Assembly (NCBI GenBank): GCA_964247055.1
Contig: OZ176054.1
Span: 5,828,001 to 5,892,000, forward strand
DNA from: Paragordius varius
Lineage: Eukaryota > Nematomorpha
DNA length: 64,000 bases
Reading direction: 5' to 3'
Part shown: positions 12,590-25,704 of the stretch, one piece after another
How the letters are laid out: the number at the start of each line of letters is the position of its first letter
Numbering within the stretch: the stretch's first letter is position 1
The notes under the pieces: generated by a model
What the model was told of the DNA's origin: nothing
Database searches by the model: none
What the model saw: the letters and a program-made list of their open reading frames with translations, nothing else
Made by a program: the position numbers and the translations under genes

Positions 12590-15500
12590 ATGACCGAAAT
12601 ATTTGAAATAAAAGATTATACGACAGTTACAGATTATGAAAAGTTATTTCTTTTATTAAATCTTAGGTTAATTATTCTTTTAAACAATTACATCTCAGAT
12701 GGGTGCGTCAAGGTTTTAATCGTATAAAAATATAGGATTGCCCATCGGAACCCAATACTTTTGAATACATGGATCAAGATTTTGATTTCGATTATTACTG
12801 TAATGATTCTACATCAATTTCTAGCAAGTCAGTTTTTATATGCGAGAGAAAATACCACATTTGCGAACTATGGTTTTTTAACCACTTGATTTTTATAGGT
12901 TTGGATTGGATAAGGTATTTGTTATTGCTCCAAAGGCTATAGAAAGAAAATTTCTATTGCCTCACGATTCTCTAACCTTATCTACAGTGACTACTTTGTT
13001 GAGTGCAGTAAATTTATCAATGACTTATTGTTTTCAAAACGAGAACTTTAGTAAAATGTTGCTTGAAGATTCGATCGGCATTTTAATCAATATAAGCCCT
13101 AAATTGCATTTATATCAAGGCCTTATTTGGGATAATGATGTTAAAAGTCGATTATTTAACCTTAAAACGATGTTTTTTACGCAGCCATTTACCAATCTTT
13201 CTTATTTGAGTCCTCTTTCTCTCCTAATAACGGATAACACACATGAAAACAACCTTTTTGTCAATGTTTCTCAAGAATACCATTTGTATCCCACCTCAGA
13301 CGATATGCAAAACGAGTCATCTCAGGATTCAAACCTCCATATATGGGACCTCTTTAATTTCGATGCAAATTTTAAGTGGCTTTCTTTGAATATATGTTTC
13401 CCTGCCCTACCCTTGGAATTGCTGAGTCATGATGGAAAGAAAAGCACCCTTAAACTTGTCGAAAATAGCCAATCCTGTAACCTCCTTGCCGTTTACAATG
13501 AGTTTTTTAGCTCCTTAAAAACAACAAATCATAAAACTTTGGGAATTTTTTTGAAAATGAAACCCTTTTTTGAAACAATGGAAATGACAACCTGTTCATT
13601 AAGTATATTTAAAACATCATTATTATGTGTCATTTTAATCTTTTAAACAGTTTCTAATAAGATATTTTATGGTAAGAGTTACCCGAGAGAATTTTATGTC
13701 ATACACGATTAATTAAATAGCTATTTTTTGTAAAAAATCCGAGTTTTACATTCAACAAAATGCATTTTAGCAAAAATGGTTAAAAGATATGGCACCATAA
13801 TGTTTGGATGGATTTTTTTCATTGATTTTGTGGATATTTTAAAATTAATGACTCTATTTAAATTAAGACATTCTTAGCTAAGTGCTATGAGTGTTAAACA
13901 AAATTATTGTTGACGGTAAGACTTTTGTATATATGTTCAATAAAGCAAAAATAATTTAAAAAAATACGAGAAACATTTGTTTTTAACCATAAACTGTCTC
14001 TTAAATTTTTGATTCAATATTTATCATTATTTATGGCGCGAGAAATTTCGATTATAGTCACCAACAAAAGTTTTTTTAGCCTCAATTTTAAAAAAAAAGG
14101 CTTAACAAACACTTTAATAGTCATAATCTCTAAACAATAATAATTTATGTAATACATATTCAAGTGGTTTATCTTATTTTAAATCCAAATCTTTTTAAGA
14201 TGTTTCAGTGTTAGAGAGTTAATAGATAGAATATAATTTAAAAAACTTCTTGTTTTAAATGTCTATTATGTATGAAACACCCCAAAATATAAACTTTTTG
14301 AAAAATTTTGTAGCTAAAAGAATGGAATATATTGTTTCTCTATTGGACTTTTATCGGGAATGCGTGAGTCCCGCACAATTCCATCAACCTTTTTTAGAGG
14401 CGCGACATTACATGACAGGCGATTGGTTTCTCCCTGAAAGACCGACCAATGGTATCATTTAAAATTATTAAGATAATACACAAAAAGCAAATTAAAAAGA
14501 ACCATATTTTTTAGAATATTACCTATTGTTTTGTCTTTTGGAAAGACCGATTATTAAATAATTTGACTTTTTAAAATTGGAAAATGTAAATTTTAGAGAC
14601 AAAACACAAAAAATAAAAAACCATGTTTTTAAAAGAAATTATCACATTTTAATCTTTGACAAATACATAACCTATTGTTCTGAGTTGCAAATTGATAACA
14701 CTTTTTTTACAACTGTTATATATAAGTTTTGTAGGAATAGCAAGAAATATCACTTCTCTAGTAAAAATATAGCCTTTTTATGTTTTTTCTATCTAATTAT
14801 GGATTTTTCATGTGATAATATGAAAATGCGAATTTTAAATCCTTTTTTATAAACTTTAGATTCAGCTTTCCAATCTTTCAATCCACTGAAGGATGCATCA
14901 TCTCGAACAAAGTATATATTACCTAACTCGAAAATTATTTAAGAAAAAAAATATAAGTGATGTGTTGCTTTAGAATGCATTTTTTTGTTATTATTTGGCC
15001 AAGATCGGATTAAAGTTTTTAAAACAAAATATACGGTTGATATGTAATAGCATATAAATAAATCCCTATTATTTTTTGAACTAGATCATATTTAACTATA
15101 CCATTTGTAATCAAGAGTGTCCTTCAACATTTCAAGTTGGCCCTTAAAATTTTTAAGTTTTGATTTGATCATAATTTTTGCATTTATTTTTTATTTTAAC
15201 CTAATTTTGTTCTTTAATTATTATATATTTATTCATTTAAAAATAAAAAATTTTGTTTAAAAACCACTTTTTTGTTTAAAACTAATTTTTCCAATTTGAC
15301 AAAATTATTAACTTTTAAATATTTTCAATTAAAAAATATGAATAATACAGAAAAAACTTATATATTTTTTTATTATGTGTTAAAATCTTCTAAATATCCA
15401 AAATTGAGAAGTTAATAAAGTATTGTTTGTGATTAAAAGTTAATATTTATTTTTTATGTTAAATGATAGAAAATGGGCTAAATTTAAAAACGATAAAATA

Positions 15501-18500
15501 GATGAATTGATATATGAATTGATTTATAAAAGATAAAAACAAAATAAAAAAGTCAATGGACCAACTAGTGTTCACGGACAAACTTAAAAAGGACCCTCAA
15601 GTGCAAATGGTATATTTATAGCACGGAATTTTTTTAACATATTTTAGTTTTGGCTTCTAAATATCCCAAGATATTTTGCTAGTTAATAATTGACGACATT
15701 TTTTGCGTTTTTAGCAAAAATTTTGATATTATTTTAAAATAAAATTTTTTTATAATGTTTTTGATAAACTTATCTTTGTTACATTGTATGGACATCCATT
15801 AATGATTTTAAATTCTACTTAAAAGCGTTAAATTACTAATCCTAACTAAAAATATTTTTGATGCTTAATGATGTTATTTAATTTGATGAAGTGTATCGTC
15901 AAAGGTCATCAGTGATGATTTGATGGATAGCCTTTTTTGGTACATTTTTCCGGATTCAGCGCCATCCGAAAGCAAAATGCAAGAGAGTCCAGAGAAAAAA
16001 GTTGTTTAATTCCCTAATAATTTATAGTTTTTTGGCCTCAATCCCATTATTCCAATGTCCACCAATATCGTAGATGAATCACCTACTTCAAAAGCATTCA
16101 AAGTATTAACATTAAAAAAAGTTATATTATGTGTATTTTAAAAAATATATAAAGAGAAATTTGTTGGCGATACGCGCAAATATTAAAAATTTTATACTTA
16201 CTCAAACGAAAATCATTGAATTGATTTATTATTTTGTAATTTTATGTACACGCGTAGCAAAAAAAGCCTTATAAGAAATTTTGTTTTATTTTTAATTTTT
16301 TGTGCTAAAATTTAAGTTTTTGAATATATTTATTTGGGTAATATATTTTTATTTTAATTTAGACACGTTTTCTCATTAAAAACAAATTTTCTACCTTGAC
16401 TTAACCTAAATATACCATTTACAATTCAAATTCACCCTAAAATTGAATGTGTTGTCGGGCTAATATAACTTATCATTAATATGAAATATATCTTTATGGC
16501 ATAGTTTGAGTATTTTTTTAATTTTAAACAAAGTTTCATTTTTTAAAAATATAAAAAAATATAAGTAATTTTTAAACTTAAAAACACATAATTTATTCTA
16601 GGATGAACTTGAATTGTTCAAGGGTGAATTTTAGTGAAAATGGTATATCATTTTTATTGCATATATTGTATCAAAACGATATTACAAAAAAGGCTAAAAT
16701 AATATGATTGTATAAGGTAGATCCTTTACCTATATAATATACATATTTTAGACTTGTCCACCAGATTCGTTGACAGAAAGAATGCTTCATGTTTTGTTTT
16801 TCATCATAAATTTTATATGTATCGCGCAAACAACAAAATCAGAAAAGGGAAATAAGGATAATTTTACACAATTTGATATAACTGATTTACCCTCTCAATA
16901 CATTCACGATCTAAGAGTTAAAACTTCAAATCCGGCAAAAAATACTTTTTTTCCAATTTCTAAACAACAATTCGAAGATATATTCAATGGATCGAATTGC
17001 CAAACAACATTAAAAGCATTGCGGGAATTTTGGAAAGAATTTGTTTTGGAGCTTAGATACCGTTGGGATAATGCAATACTTTTGCCTCTGTATTTAATTA
17101 TCAATAATTTTACTTTAAACGTTTTATCCTTTATTTGTAAAATCTTTTATTTGTTGTTTTTTAGAATGAGTGCCGAAAAACCTGATTACCGATTTTCCCT
17201 GTTACATCAAAAATTTCAAGTATTTTTGTGAAATATTATATAAACAATTTTTTGAAATATGTTCCTCGGATTATAGAGAATAAATCTTTTAAAAGCTCTC
17301 TATAAATAGTAAATTATAAAACAGTTTATGCAAAGTATAAACCCTTTTGAGGTAAAACAATGGTTTATTATGCCTACAACTTGGTTTATTTTATCAAAAT
17401 TTAATAAATTTTAACTAATTATAAATTTACAAAATTTTAAAAAATTATATTTTTTATGATTTTTGTATATGATAGTCTTAAACCCAACTATTAAGCTTAT
17501 GGGATGTATTACCCCCTTAACTTTTAATGATTAAAATAAAAACAGCTAGAACCCTAAATAAAAAATTGGAATGCATGATGATTAGTATAAAATTAAGTGT
17601 ACGTTATTTCAAACTGATTATGAAGAGTGTGGGAGTAATTATGTATATATCACATCTCTAAATATTTAGATTAATTACACTATATTATTTAATCCTTCTC
17701 TTTTTAGATGCTAAACGCTTGTATTTGCATTAAAAAAAGAAAAATGCGCGATTTAGTTTCAGAATCACCTTTGACTTCAACTTCTGAAGCCGAAAAGAGT
17801 GGCGAACTCTTAAAATCTTTTCAATCTTCGCTCGAGGATACTTTTTATGATTGCGATGTGCAATTATCGCCCTCTACAATCCCCTACGAGGGTAAGTATA
17901 AAAAAGTTTTCCCTTAAATATACGGTAAAAAAATTATAAAATATTTTTATCATATAAAAAGGAAACCAAATTTTTTGAACTTTTTTAGCTTATTATTTTG
18001 TGTTATAATAAAAAAAGAATTGGTAACTCAATTTTATATGACAACTGTACTAACTTAGGTTGTATATAATAATTAATATAAAATATTGATCTCTTTCTTA
18101 AAAAATTTTTCTTATATTAGTTTTTCTCGTATTAATTTTTACAGTAAACCCATATATTAATGTGTTGGTATAAAAAAAATCATTTTTAATCCTTGTGTAT
18201 CATATATTACTTTATGATTAAGTATTATAAATTATAAAATTAAGCGTGTTAGCAATTTACATCTCTGCTCCAAATTTATATTTTTTATCTCGATTATGTT
18301 TCAATTGAATGTTAGAAAAATTGAAAATTGGGAAACCTGAAGGAAGATCTCACATTTTCCAAAATGACATCAAATTGTTTGATGGATCGGATTTCCTTTA
18401 TGTTCCAATTACTCAGGTATATTTATGTATAACTTTAAAACTGTGCTTTATAAATTTGAAATAGATATACCTCTTTTTATTCACCAGATGTTTGTCATAA

Positions 18501-21500
18501 ATTATATTAATTTTTTTATAAAACAATAATTGATTTATATATTACTACTAATGCATAGGATAGGGATTTTAAGTTTCTCTGAATAAAATGAACAATTATT
18601 ATTAAGCATGGTAATTGTTTTTCAACGCCATTTTTTATGGGTTAAAATGGAAAAAACTCAGTATTCACACGCAAAAATACCTATGCATTTTTTTCGAAGC
18701 ATTTAAATTATAGGATATTGTTTACGCTGAAGTGTGATTGTATTATTATATATGGAATAATTCAGCAAAAATAATATAAATTTATTATAATATTTCGATT
18801 ACTACAAGTAATCTTTGTCAAACGTAAAAATAAAATAAAAATATAAACTAAAATTTAAATTATAAAGTAAAAATATTTAATGAGATATGAAACTAAAAAA
18901 ACATGTGTGTATTGTTAATAAGAAAAAAATTTGTAATGTTATTAATATTGTTAAGGTCCTTCTTTCTGTTCATTATATTTCCTTCTATGTTAATATAAAA
19001 ACTTTCCTTCAATATTCTTTTTGTTCTGTTTTCCTCTGTATCGACAACTTCGGCATCCCAGTTTATTTTATGTTTACATTTAAAGGCATGATATGCCAAA
19101 GCCGAATCATTAGTTTTATTCTTGCTAACTGCCGTTTTATGTTCTTTTATCCTAACATCTAATCCTCTTTTTGTTTGTCCATTGTATACACTGTCGCAAT
19201 CTTGACATTTAATTTTATATATTACACATTGAGAACTAGGATTCTTTTTCTGTGAATTTAATAATTTATAGATATTATTTAATGGTTTAAATATTATTGT
19301 GTATTTCTCTTTAAGTATTTCTTTGATTTTGTAACTTACGGATTCATAGAATGGTATTATAATTTTCTTTTTGTTATTATCATTGTAAATTTTTTTAGGT
19401 TTTGAGTTTAAAATTTTGTTGATGGCGTTAGTGATTAAATTTTGTGGGTAATTATGTTCTAATAATATTTTTACTATTTCAGATGTTTGCGAGGTTCTTT
19501 TCTCTATACTGTTAGGAATTAGTAATGTTCGACGTAGTAAGCTATGCACAAGGGAGTTAAAACAATTATTTGGGTGGTGTGAATTATAGTTTATTATATT
19601 TATATCTGATTTGTAATGTACTTCAGTGGATATTTTGTTATTGTTTTTTTCTATCAATACATCCAAAAATGAAATTTTATTGTTATTTTCTTTTTCTAAA
19701 GTAAACCTTAATGGACTTGTGCAATTAAATGTTTTTAGTAGTTGTTTAATATTATTTTGGCTATCAATGCATATTATATCATCTACGTATCTGTAGTAAA
19801 AGTAAGGTTCTTTTTGTTTTTGTAAAACTTTGGATTCAACATATCGAACTGTAATTTCCGCAATTACACTTGAAAAGGGGGATCCCATAGGTACTCCGAT
19901 TTTTTGATGATATATTGTGTCATTAAATTTAACATATGAATTTGAAATAGCCAAGTTAATTAAATTGTTTAAAACGTTTATGTTGACGTTCAATTTATCA
20001 AAATATGCAAGATTTTTTTCAATAAATTGTTTCAAAGCTTTTTTTGCAATTTTTATTGGACAGAAATATTTAATATTGTAAGAAAAAATTAGAGAGCTTG
20101 GAAAAATGGTTAGATATTTTACCTCTAGATAAATACAACCAAATTCAAAAGATGCATGATAACAAAGTTAAATATATAACAGAGAAATTATCCAAAAAAC
20201 ATATGAAAAAATTAAATAACCTAAATTACAAAGAGGTTGAACCTAATTTTATAAATCTCACCGATATTAAATTTACATCTGAACAAATCAAATTCTTAAA
20301 TAATGGATTGAAGTTTATTCCAAAAACTAATATCCCACTAAAGTCTTTAACAAATATTATCGAATCAAATCTACCTCAAGAAGAAAAGGATCGATTTAAA
20401 ATATATAATGAACTAAAAACATACTCCAAAAATAATAACACATTAAAAATTAATAGCATTTTAAAATCACTTAAAATAAAAGAAGAAATAATGTATCTGA
20501 AAGCAGACAAAACAAATCAATTGGTTATTATGTACAAAAATGATTATAATGATAAAGCATTGAAAATACTAACGGACAAAAAAACATATGAAATAATGAA
20601 ATATAACCCAATAGAAAAAATTGAAAAGTGTATCAACAAAAAATTAAAAAGATTCTTAATTGGTAAACAAATAAACAACACAACATATAACCTCTGTAAA
20701 CCTAAAGATTCAAAATGTCCTACTTTTCATGGCCAACCTAAATTACACAAAGAAAATATACCTTTAAGACCTATAACAAATTTTAGGAGTTCACCTACTT
20801 TCAAAATATGTAAATATTTAACCCAATTATTTTCACCGTTACTAGAACATTATAAATATAATATAAAAAACTGTTATGATTTAACAGAAAAATTAATAGA
20901 TATAAATACTACAGATAAGATTATATGTAGTTTAGACATCGTATCCTTATATACATCTATCCCAATAAAAATTGCAAAAAAAGCTTTGAAACAATTTATT
21001 GAAAAAAATCTTGCATATTTTGATAAATTGAACGTCATCATAAACGTTTTAAACAATTTAATTAACTTGGCTATTTCAAATTCATATGTTAAATTTAATG
21101 ACACAATATATCATCAAAAAATCGGAGTACCTATGGGATCCCCCTTTTCAAGTGTAATTGCGGAAATTACAGTTCGATATGTTGAATCCAAAGTTTTACA
21201 AAAACAAAAAGAACCTTACTTTTACTACAGATACGTAGATGATATAATATGCATTGATAGCCAAAATAATATTAAACAACTACTAAAAACATTTAATTGC
21301 ACAAGTCCATTAAGGTTTACTTTAGAAAAAGAAAATAACAATAAAATTTCATTTTTGGATGTATTGATAGAAAAAAACAATAACAAAATATCCACTGAAG
21401 TACATTACAAATCAGATATAAATATAATAAACTATAATTCACACCACCCAAATAATTGTTTTAACTCCCTTGTGCATAGCTTACTACGTCGAACATTACT

Positions 21501-22721
21501 AATTCCTAACAGTATAGAGAAAAGAACCTCGCAAACATCTGAAATAGTAAAAATATTATTAGAACATAATTACCCACAAAATTTAATCACTAACGCCATC
21601 AACAAAATTTTAAACTCAAAACCTAAAAAAATTTACAATGATAATAACAAAAAGAAAATTATAATACCATTCTATGAATCCGTAAGTTACAAAATCAAAG
21701 AAATACTTAAAGAGAAATACACAATAATATTTAAACCATTAAATAATATCTATAAATTATTAAATTCACAGAAAAAGAATCCTAGTTCTCAATGTGTAAT
21801 ATATAAAATTAAATGTCAAGATTGCGACAGTGTATACAATGGACAAACAAAAAGAGGATTAGATGTTAGGATAAAAGAACATAAAACGGCAGTTAGCAAG
21901 AATAAAACTAATGATTCGGCTTTGGCATATCATGCCTTTAAATGTAAACATAAAATAAACTGGGATGCCGAAGTTGTCGATACAGAGGAAAACAGAACAA
22001 AAAGAATATTGAAGGAAAGTTTTTATATTAACATAGAAGGAAATATAATGAACAGAAAGAAGGACCTTAACAATATTAATAACATTACAAATTTTTTTCT
22101 TATTAACAATACACACATGTTTTTTTAGTTTCATATCTCATTAAATATTTTTACTTTATAATTTAAATTTTAGTTTATATTTTTATTTTATTTTTACGTT
22201 TGACAAAGATTACTTGTAGTAATCGAAATATTATAATAAATTTATATTATTTTTGCTGAATTATTCCATATATAATAATACAATTAAATTATGTTTGTAA
22301 CTTTTTGTTAATATTTTAAAGTCACATTTTTCCAAAAAAAGAGTGACAACATTATTTTTTTTAAAAAAAGGTTAAAATTTTACATAACTTTGGCGCAGTT
22401 TTTGGGCAAATATCATTTCTTGTATGCATTTGCCCTTTTTTATGTGTGTAGGAAGCATCCTTTATGACAGAAGACCAATTGCACCAACATCAAATGTACC
22501 TTGTTAATTTGCAAGAAAATAAAACTTCGAAAAATGACACAACAACTTTATTGGGTGAAATCGAAAGTTTAATCCTCAAATCTGATATGAGCTCTTTCAA
22601 AGCGGCTAATCCCACATGCCGAGATATGAGAGATTTTTTGCGTTGGTATTCCCCGGCCGATTTAATTTATTCGACATCGGGTATAAAGAGATAAAAAATA
22701 AAAAAAGTGATTAAAATATAA

Positions 22722-22761
<40 letters not shown>

Positions 22762-24796
22762 CTAATAAATTTTGACAATTTTTTTTCTTTATAAACTATA
22801 TGACTACGATTGTAAAACATATATAATTAAGTGTCTTACCAATTTACATAATTTTTTATATAACAAGCCCAAAACGATAGGGCACAATAAAAAAATTAAG
22901 GTTTAAAAGTATTGGTTTTTTTTTAAAATGCATTAATGTCTTTATGAATAATATTAGTTAGAGTTTTATATAATATAGTAATTGAAACAATACAGAAAAC
23001 ACATAAAAACTAAAAGAGTAATATTTTTTAAAAATTATATTTTTTAAATTTTGATTTTTTAAGTATTTCTCTTCGCTTTGTGTTTCAAAATAAGGAGTAA
23101 GTAGAGCACTCAATTTCGATTCAAAATGTATAGTTTATTTAAGAAATAAGGTTCGAAAAAGTATGATTGTCGTTTTGAAAAAAATATTGTCTTTTTGTTT
23201 TTACATTTGGTCTGTATAATTAAATTTTTATTGTAGATAATATATATATATATATTATTGCTATTTTTATTTCTACTTTTTTAAGAGCTATTATTGATAT
23301 ATATATATATATATATATTGCCCCTTCATAATAATTCAATATGGCTATGTTTAAATTTCTATTATACATTTTTTTATTAATATTTGATATCATCCATTTT
23401 TGGTTTAGGGCCTAGAAATACGGACAAATCTGTACAAATGACTTTTATCGATTATAACACAAAAAGTTAGGCCGTATTTAAACATTTAAAAAGTGCATGA
23501 TGATAAGTGTGAGTTTATGTGAACACCCTTTTAAAACTCGTATAACTAGGAGTCCATTGTATATAAAAAAACTGCTATAAAACAGCATTTATTTTGTATT
23601 TTTTAATATACAGAAAAACTCCCAAAATTAAGCGATCGCATGCTAATAGGCTGTAATGATTCCGAATCAGGCCCAAACATCTGGATTAAACTGTGGTTTA
23701 TATCCCTTTTTTTAACTGAATTTATAAATTTTTGTGTACTTGTTCATGCTCATATATGACAAAATGATTTCTTATTTTTCCATAAATCGATTAAACTCGC
23801 TTTTTCAGAGTTTAGTCAATAATAATATATATGTTTTTATAGAACTTTTTTGCACGAGAACCTTTTTGTATTTTTATGCCGATCACACTGGTATTGATTT
23901 GATATTCTAGAATTTTGAAACTATGTGGAATTTTTCCGGTATTTTTCTCCAAAAAAACTTTTGATTATTATATTGTTTGCTGCATTATTAGGAACGAAAC
24001 GAAATCCATTCCAGCCAGCCGACAAAATAGATTGTTCAATGAAACATCCCAAGGGGAGCGAGCTTTGCATGATATTTCAGGTCTGAGTTTGCAACAAATT
24101 CTCTTAGATTATAGCGGGAGTTTGGCTCAAACTTTATCCATTTTTGCTTACAAACATATTTGTTCGGCTTTTGAAAACAACACTGCCGGCTTTTCAGTAG
24201 CCCACAATCAACTGTGGTGTAATGGCTGTTTGAAGAAAGATTTCTTATCAAGCATTTTGCGATTAAATGAACGCACCACCGAAATCTCAATCGATATATC
24301 TCTTTCCAAATCAACACAAAATAATAATTCATACGATATGTCCTCTTCGCTTTCACCGTTGAGAAATTTGAAAGCCTTAAACCTCAATTTGGATGGACCA
24401 CCCAATGTTTCCAGGGGCTTTGAAACAACATCTTTTCAAGACGAAATTACTCGTACCTTATTCCAAAAATGTCTATCGAATCTTAAGAGAAGCGAAATGC
24501 TTTATAGTTTTCAAAACCATTTTTTGCCTCCTTTTCTCCTCACATATTTTTCTACAAACGAAACAGATCCATATTTGACAAACTTGTATATGGTGATGTC
24601 CGAATATTATATCAAAAATCTTTTAAGCGATGATAATATTGATTATTTTTCAACTGTTTCTTCATCAAACCTCGACACACAAGGATATTTTCATGTTAAT
24701 CAGGTTGAAATCCGATTACCTTTTCAGGCGATTCCTGTCTTACAACACGATATTCACTTGCTTCAAAATTTCTTTAGCAAAGAAAGTATTATTTAA
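12590..24796 (+). CDS. RAB3GAP1: Rab3 GTPase-activating protein catalytic subunit
   Basis: Fourteen exons: 12590-12712, 12736-12872, 12899-13602, 14314-14451, 14860-14911, 15892-16000, 16028-16102, 16752-17089, 17165-17219, 17708-17891, 18316-18416, 22452-22680, 23614-23695 and 23992-24796. They sum to 1,043 codons plus stop (human 981) with all phases consistent. Rab3GAP1 with Rab3GAP2 acts as a GAP for Rab3 and as exchange factor for Rab18 at the ER. Matching blocks: MTEIFEIKDYTT at the start, WFGLDKVFVIAPKA, FWYIFPDS, PPDSLTERMLHV, FWKEFVLELRYRWDN, FSLLHQKFQMLNACI, LYVPITQ, SSFKAANPTC with DFLRWYSP (region of the catalytic arginine), IPASRQNRLFNETSQGE. Introns 1, 2 and 6 are 23, 26 and 27 nt. 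Larger introns carry two MITEs and a Penelope-like double element. AATAAA at 24817-24822. Confidence 0.94.
15099..15612. mobile_element. Family-A MITE, copy 2
   Basis: 514 bp in a RAB3GAP1 intron. Ends TACCATTTGTAATCAAGAG and ...GCAAATGGTA, flanked by TA. It shares the interior with copy 1 (CATAATTTTTGCATTTATT; AAATGGGCTAA; AAAAAGTCAA) but keeps only about one degenerate 21-bp unit per arm. Confidence 0.85.
16413..16645. mobile_element. Family-B MITE, copy 1
   Basis: 233 bp, TA-flanked, ends TACCATTTACAATTC and AAAATGGTA. The subterminal unit is AGGGTGAATTT-type instead of AGGACCAACTT. The interior shares CTAATATAACT..ATTAATATGAAATAT with copies at 53.3 and 60.9 kb. Confidence 0.82.
18738..20059 (-). 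mobile_element. Penelope-like element, 5'-truncated inverted copy
   Basis: The mirror image of 20962-22283 (1,322 bp arms). It carries the second half of the reverse transcriptase and the GIY-YIG endonuclease, is truncated at its 5' side and abuts the full copy head to head at 20059/20060. Near-identity between arms points to a very recent, probably single, insertion event. Lies in a RAB3GAP1 intron. Confidence 0.93.
18893..20035 (-). CDS. PLE reverse transcriptase C-part plus GIY-YIG endonuclease (truncated copy)
   Basis: 380 codons, essentially identical to the last 380 residues of the 20098-22128 frame (about one difference). It includes RT motifs GVPMGSPFSS and YRYVDD and the endonuclease core VIYKIKCQDCDSVYNGQT. 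It lacks the N-terminal RT motifs, so it should have no independent RT activity. Confidence 0.93.
   Translation of the reverse strand: MKQFIEKNLAYFDKLNVNINVLNNLINLAISNSYVKFNDTIYHQKIGVPMGSPFSSVIAEITVRYVESKVLQKQKEPYFYYRYVDDIICIDSQNNIKQLLKTFNCTSPLRFTLEKENNNKISFLDVLIEKNNNKISTEVHYKSDINIINYNSHHPNNCFNSLVHSLLRRTLLIPNSIEKRTSQTSEIVKILLEHNYPQNLITNAINKILNSKPKKIYNDNNKKKIIIPFYESVSYKIKEILKEKYTIIFKPLNNIYKLLNSQKKNPSSQCVIYKIKCQDCDSVYNGQTKRGLDVRIKEHKTAVSKNKTNDSALAYHAFKCKHKINWDAEVVDTEENRTKRILKESFYINIEGNIMNRKKDLNNINNITNFFLINNTHMFF
20060..22283 (+). mobile_element. Penelope-like retroelement, main copy
   Basis: About 2.2 kb with one long frame, a ~40-nt 5' leader and a ~155-nt 3' tail that ends in CCATATATAATAATACAA, the inverse of the outer end of the truncated copy. 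A short hairpin (GATTAC/GTAATC) lies in the tail. No hammerhead ribozyme core was seen. It looks whole in its RT and endonuclease domains. PLEs are non-LTR, telomerase-related retroelements that often leave inverted, partly truncated double copies, as here. No clear target duplication could be resolved. Confidence 0.93.
20098..22128 (+). CDS. Penelope-like RT-GIY-YIG polyprotein
   Basis: 676 codons. In order: N-terminal PLE region with LKFIPKTN, thumb/finger block LKADKTNQLVIMYKNDYN, FHGQPKLHKENIPLRPITNF, RT motif A SLDIVSLYTSIP, motif B IGVPMGSPFSSVIAE, motif C YFYYRYVDDIICI, motif D ISFLDVLIEK, then the C-terminal endonuclease VIYKIKCQDCDSVYNGQT with RLDVRIKEHK-type follow-up (here RGLDVRIKEHK). 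The frame opens at a TTG; the first in-frame ATG is at about 20152, so the exact start is unclear. It replicates the element by target-primed reverse transcription. Lys/Asn/Ile-rich composition reflects AT bias. Confidence 0.94.
   Translation: MEKWLDILPLDKYNQIQKMHDNKVKYITEKLSKKHMKKLNNLNYKEVEPNFINLTDIKFTSEQIKFLNNGLKFIPKTNIPLKSLTNIIESNLPQEEKDRFKIYNELKTYSKNNNTLKINSILKSLKIKEEIMYLKADKTNQLVIMYKNDYNDKALKILTDKKTYEIMKYNPIEKIEKCINKKLKRFLIGKQINNTTYNLCKPKDSKCPTFHGQPKLHKENIPLRPITNFRSSPTFKICKYLTQLFSPLLEHYKYNIKNCYDLTEKLIDINTTDKIICSLDIVSLYTSIPIKIAKKALKQFIEKNLAYFDKLNVIINVLNNLINLAISNSYVKFNDTIYHQKIGVPMGSPFSSVIAEITVRYVESKVLQKQKEPYFYYRYVDDIICIDSQNNIKQLLKTFNCTSPLRFTLEKENNNKISFLDVLIEKNNNKISTEVHYKSDINIINYNSHHPNNCFNSLVHSLLRRTLLIPNSIEKRTSQTSEIVKILLEHNYPQNLITNAINKILNSKPKKIYNDNNKKKIIIPFYESVSYKIKEILKEKYTIIFKPLNNIYKLLNSQKKNPSSQCVIYKIKCQDCDSVYNGQTKRGLDVRIKEHKTAVSKNKTNDSALAYHAFKCKHKINWDAEVVDTEENRTKRILKESFYINIEGNIMNRKKDLNNINNITNFFLINNTHMFF
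22726..22760. repeat. (TA)n microsatellite
   Basis: Long TA run in a RAB3GAP1 intron. Shorter runs occur at about 23236-23256 and 23299-23319. Confidence 0.95.
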
Positions 24797-25704
24797 ATCA
24801 TCCAGAAAATATTAAAAATAAAAATCAATATTTTTGTGATTAATTATATAACTAATAAAATTGCAATTTAATGATATCAATTTACAACTCTATGACCTAG
24901 TTATCAAATGATACGATAACTTAATATTAATACGTTTTTTCATAAAAAATACAGTAAAAATTTAAATTATACTTTCATAACGTAAAAACTATTTTTGTAT
25001 TAAGACAACCATATTTTTTAAATATAACTTATTGTTTTGTATAGCGATATAGAAATTAAATTATAATATGTTATATAATGTAAATAAAGGTTTAAAAATA
25101 TATCCGTCTTTCTAAAAAATAATATACTTTGCACTTCAAGTTGATCCTTAAACATTTCAATTCCTTGAAGACTTCAAATTGGTCCTTGAACATATTTATT
25201 TTGCCAATTTTTATTAATTAAATCGTGTATCATTCATATTTTTTTATCATTTTAGATTTATTAGCCTAATTTGATTCAATATCAACTTATTATTATTCAG
25301 AAACCGTTTATCAATTAATTAAAAAATTGATATTAATAAAATATTTAAACATATTTGTAAAATATAAAGGTTTTCCCGATTTTAATTATTTTTTTGTTAA
25401 AAACATTATAAGTTCATAATAATGTGGAATTGGATTAAAATATAGTTCGAACCAAAGAGAGTAATTTTTTAATGAAAAATATTAATTTTAAATAAAGAAA
25501 TATATAAAAAATAAAAAAATATGGTTAAATCCAAACTTAAACCAAGGACCAACAATGTTCAAGGACACTCTTGAAGTGCAAATGGTATTTATTTATTTTT
25601 TCAAATTCTTACTGTAAATAATATTACTAATTATTTTGTGTATGGAATAATATATTGATATCTTCATATCTTTTATGTCAGGTCCTTTTTTTAAAGGCGG
25701 AGAT
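24797..25704. other. Intergenic stretch holding a MITE
   Basis: Between RAB3GAP1 and the next rightward gene. Apart from the RAB3GAP1 poly(A) signal, the MITE at 25125-25587 and a splice acceptor before 25682, nothing coding is visible. An upstream exon of the next gene could hide here. Confidence 0.5.
25125..25587. mobile_element. Family-A MITE, copy 3
   Basis: 463 bp. Left end TACTTTGCACTTCAAG (decayed), right end CACTCTTGAAGTGCAAATGGTA; left TA flank kept. About two degenerate 21-bp units on the left and one on the right (AAGGACCAACAATGTTC). The most decayed of the three family-A copies. Confidence 0.78.

Noticed and set aside
18887-19162. 91-codon + strand frame, also seen mirrored at 21859-22134
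   Set aside because: It is antisense to the PLE endonuclease; its duplication simply follows the inverted repeat.
22129-22283. Hammerhead ribozyme in the PLE tail
   Set aside because: A stem followed by CGAAA is present, but the CTGATGA core is absent.
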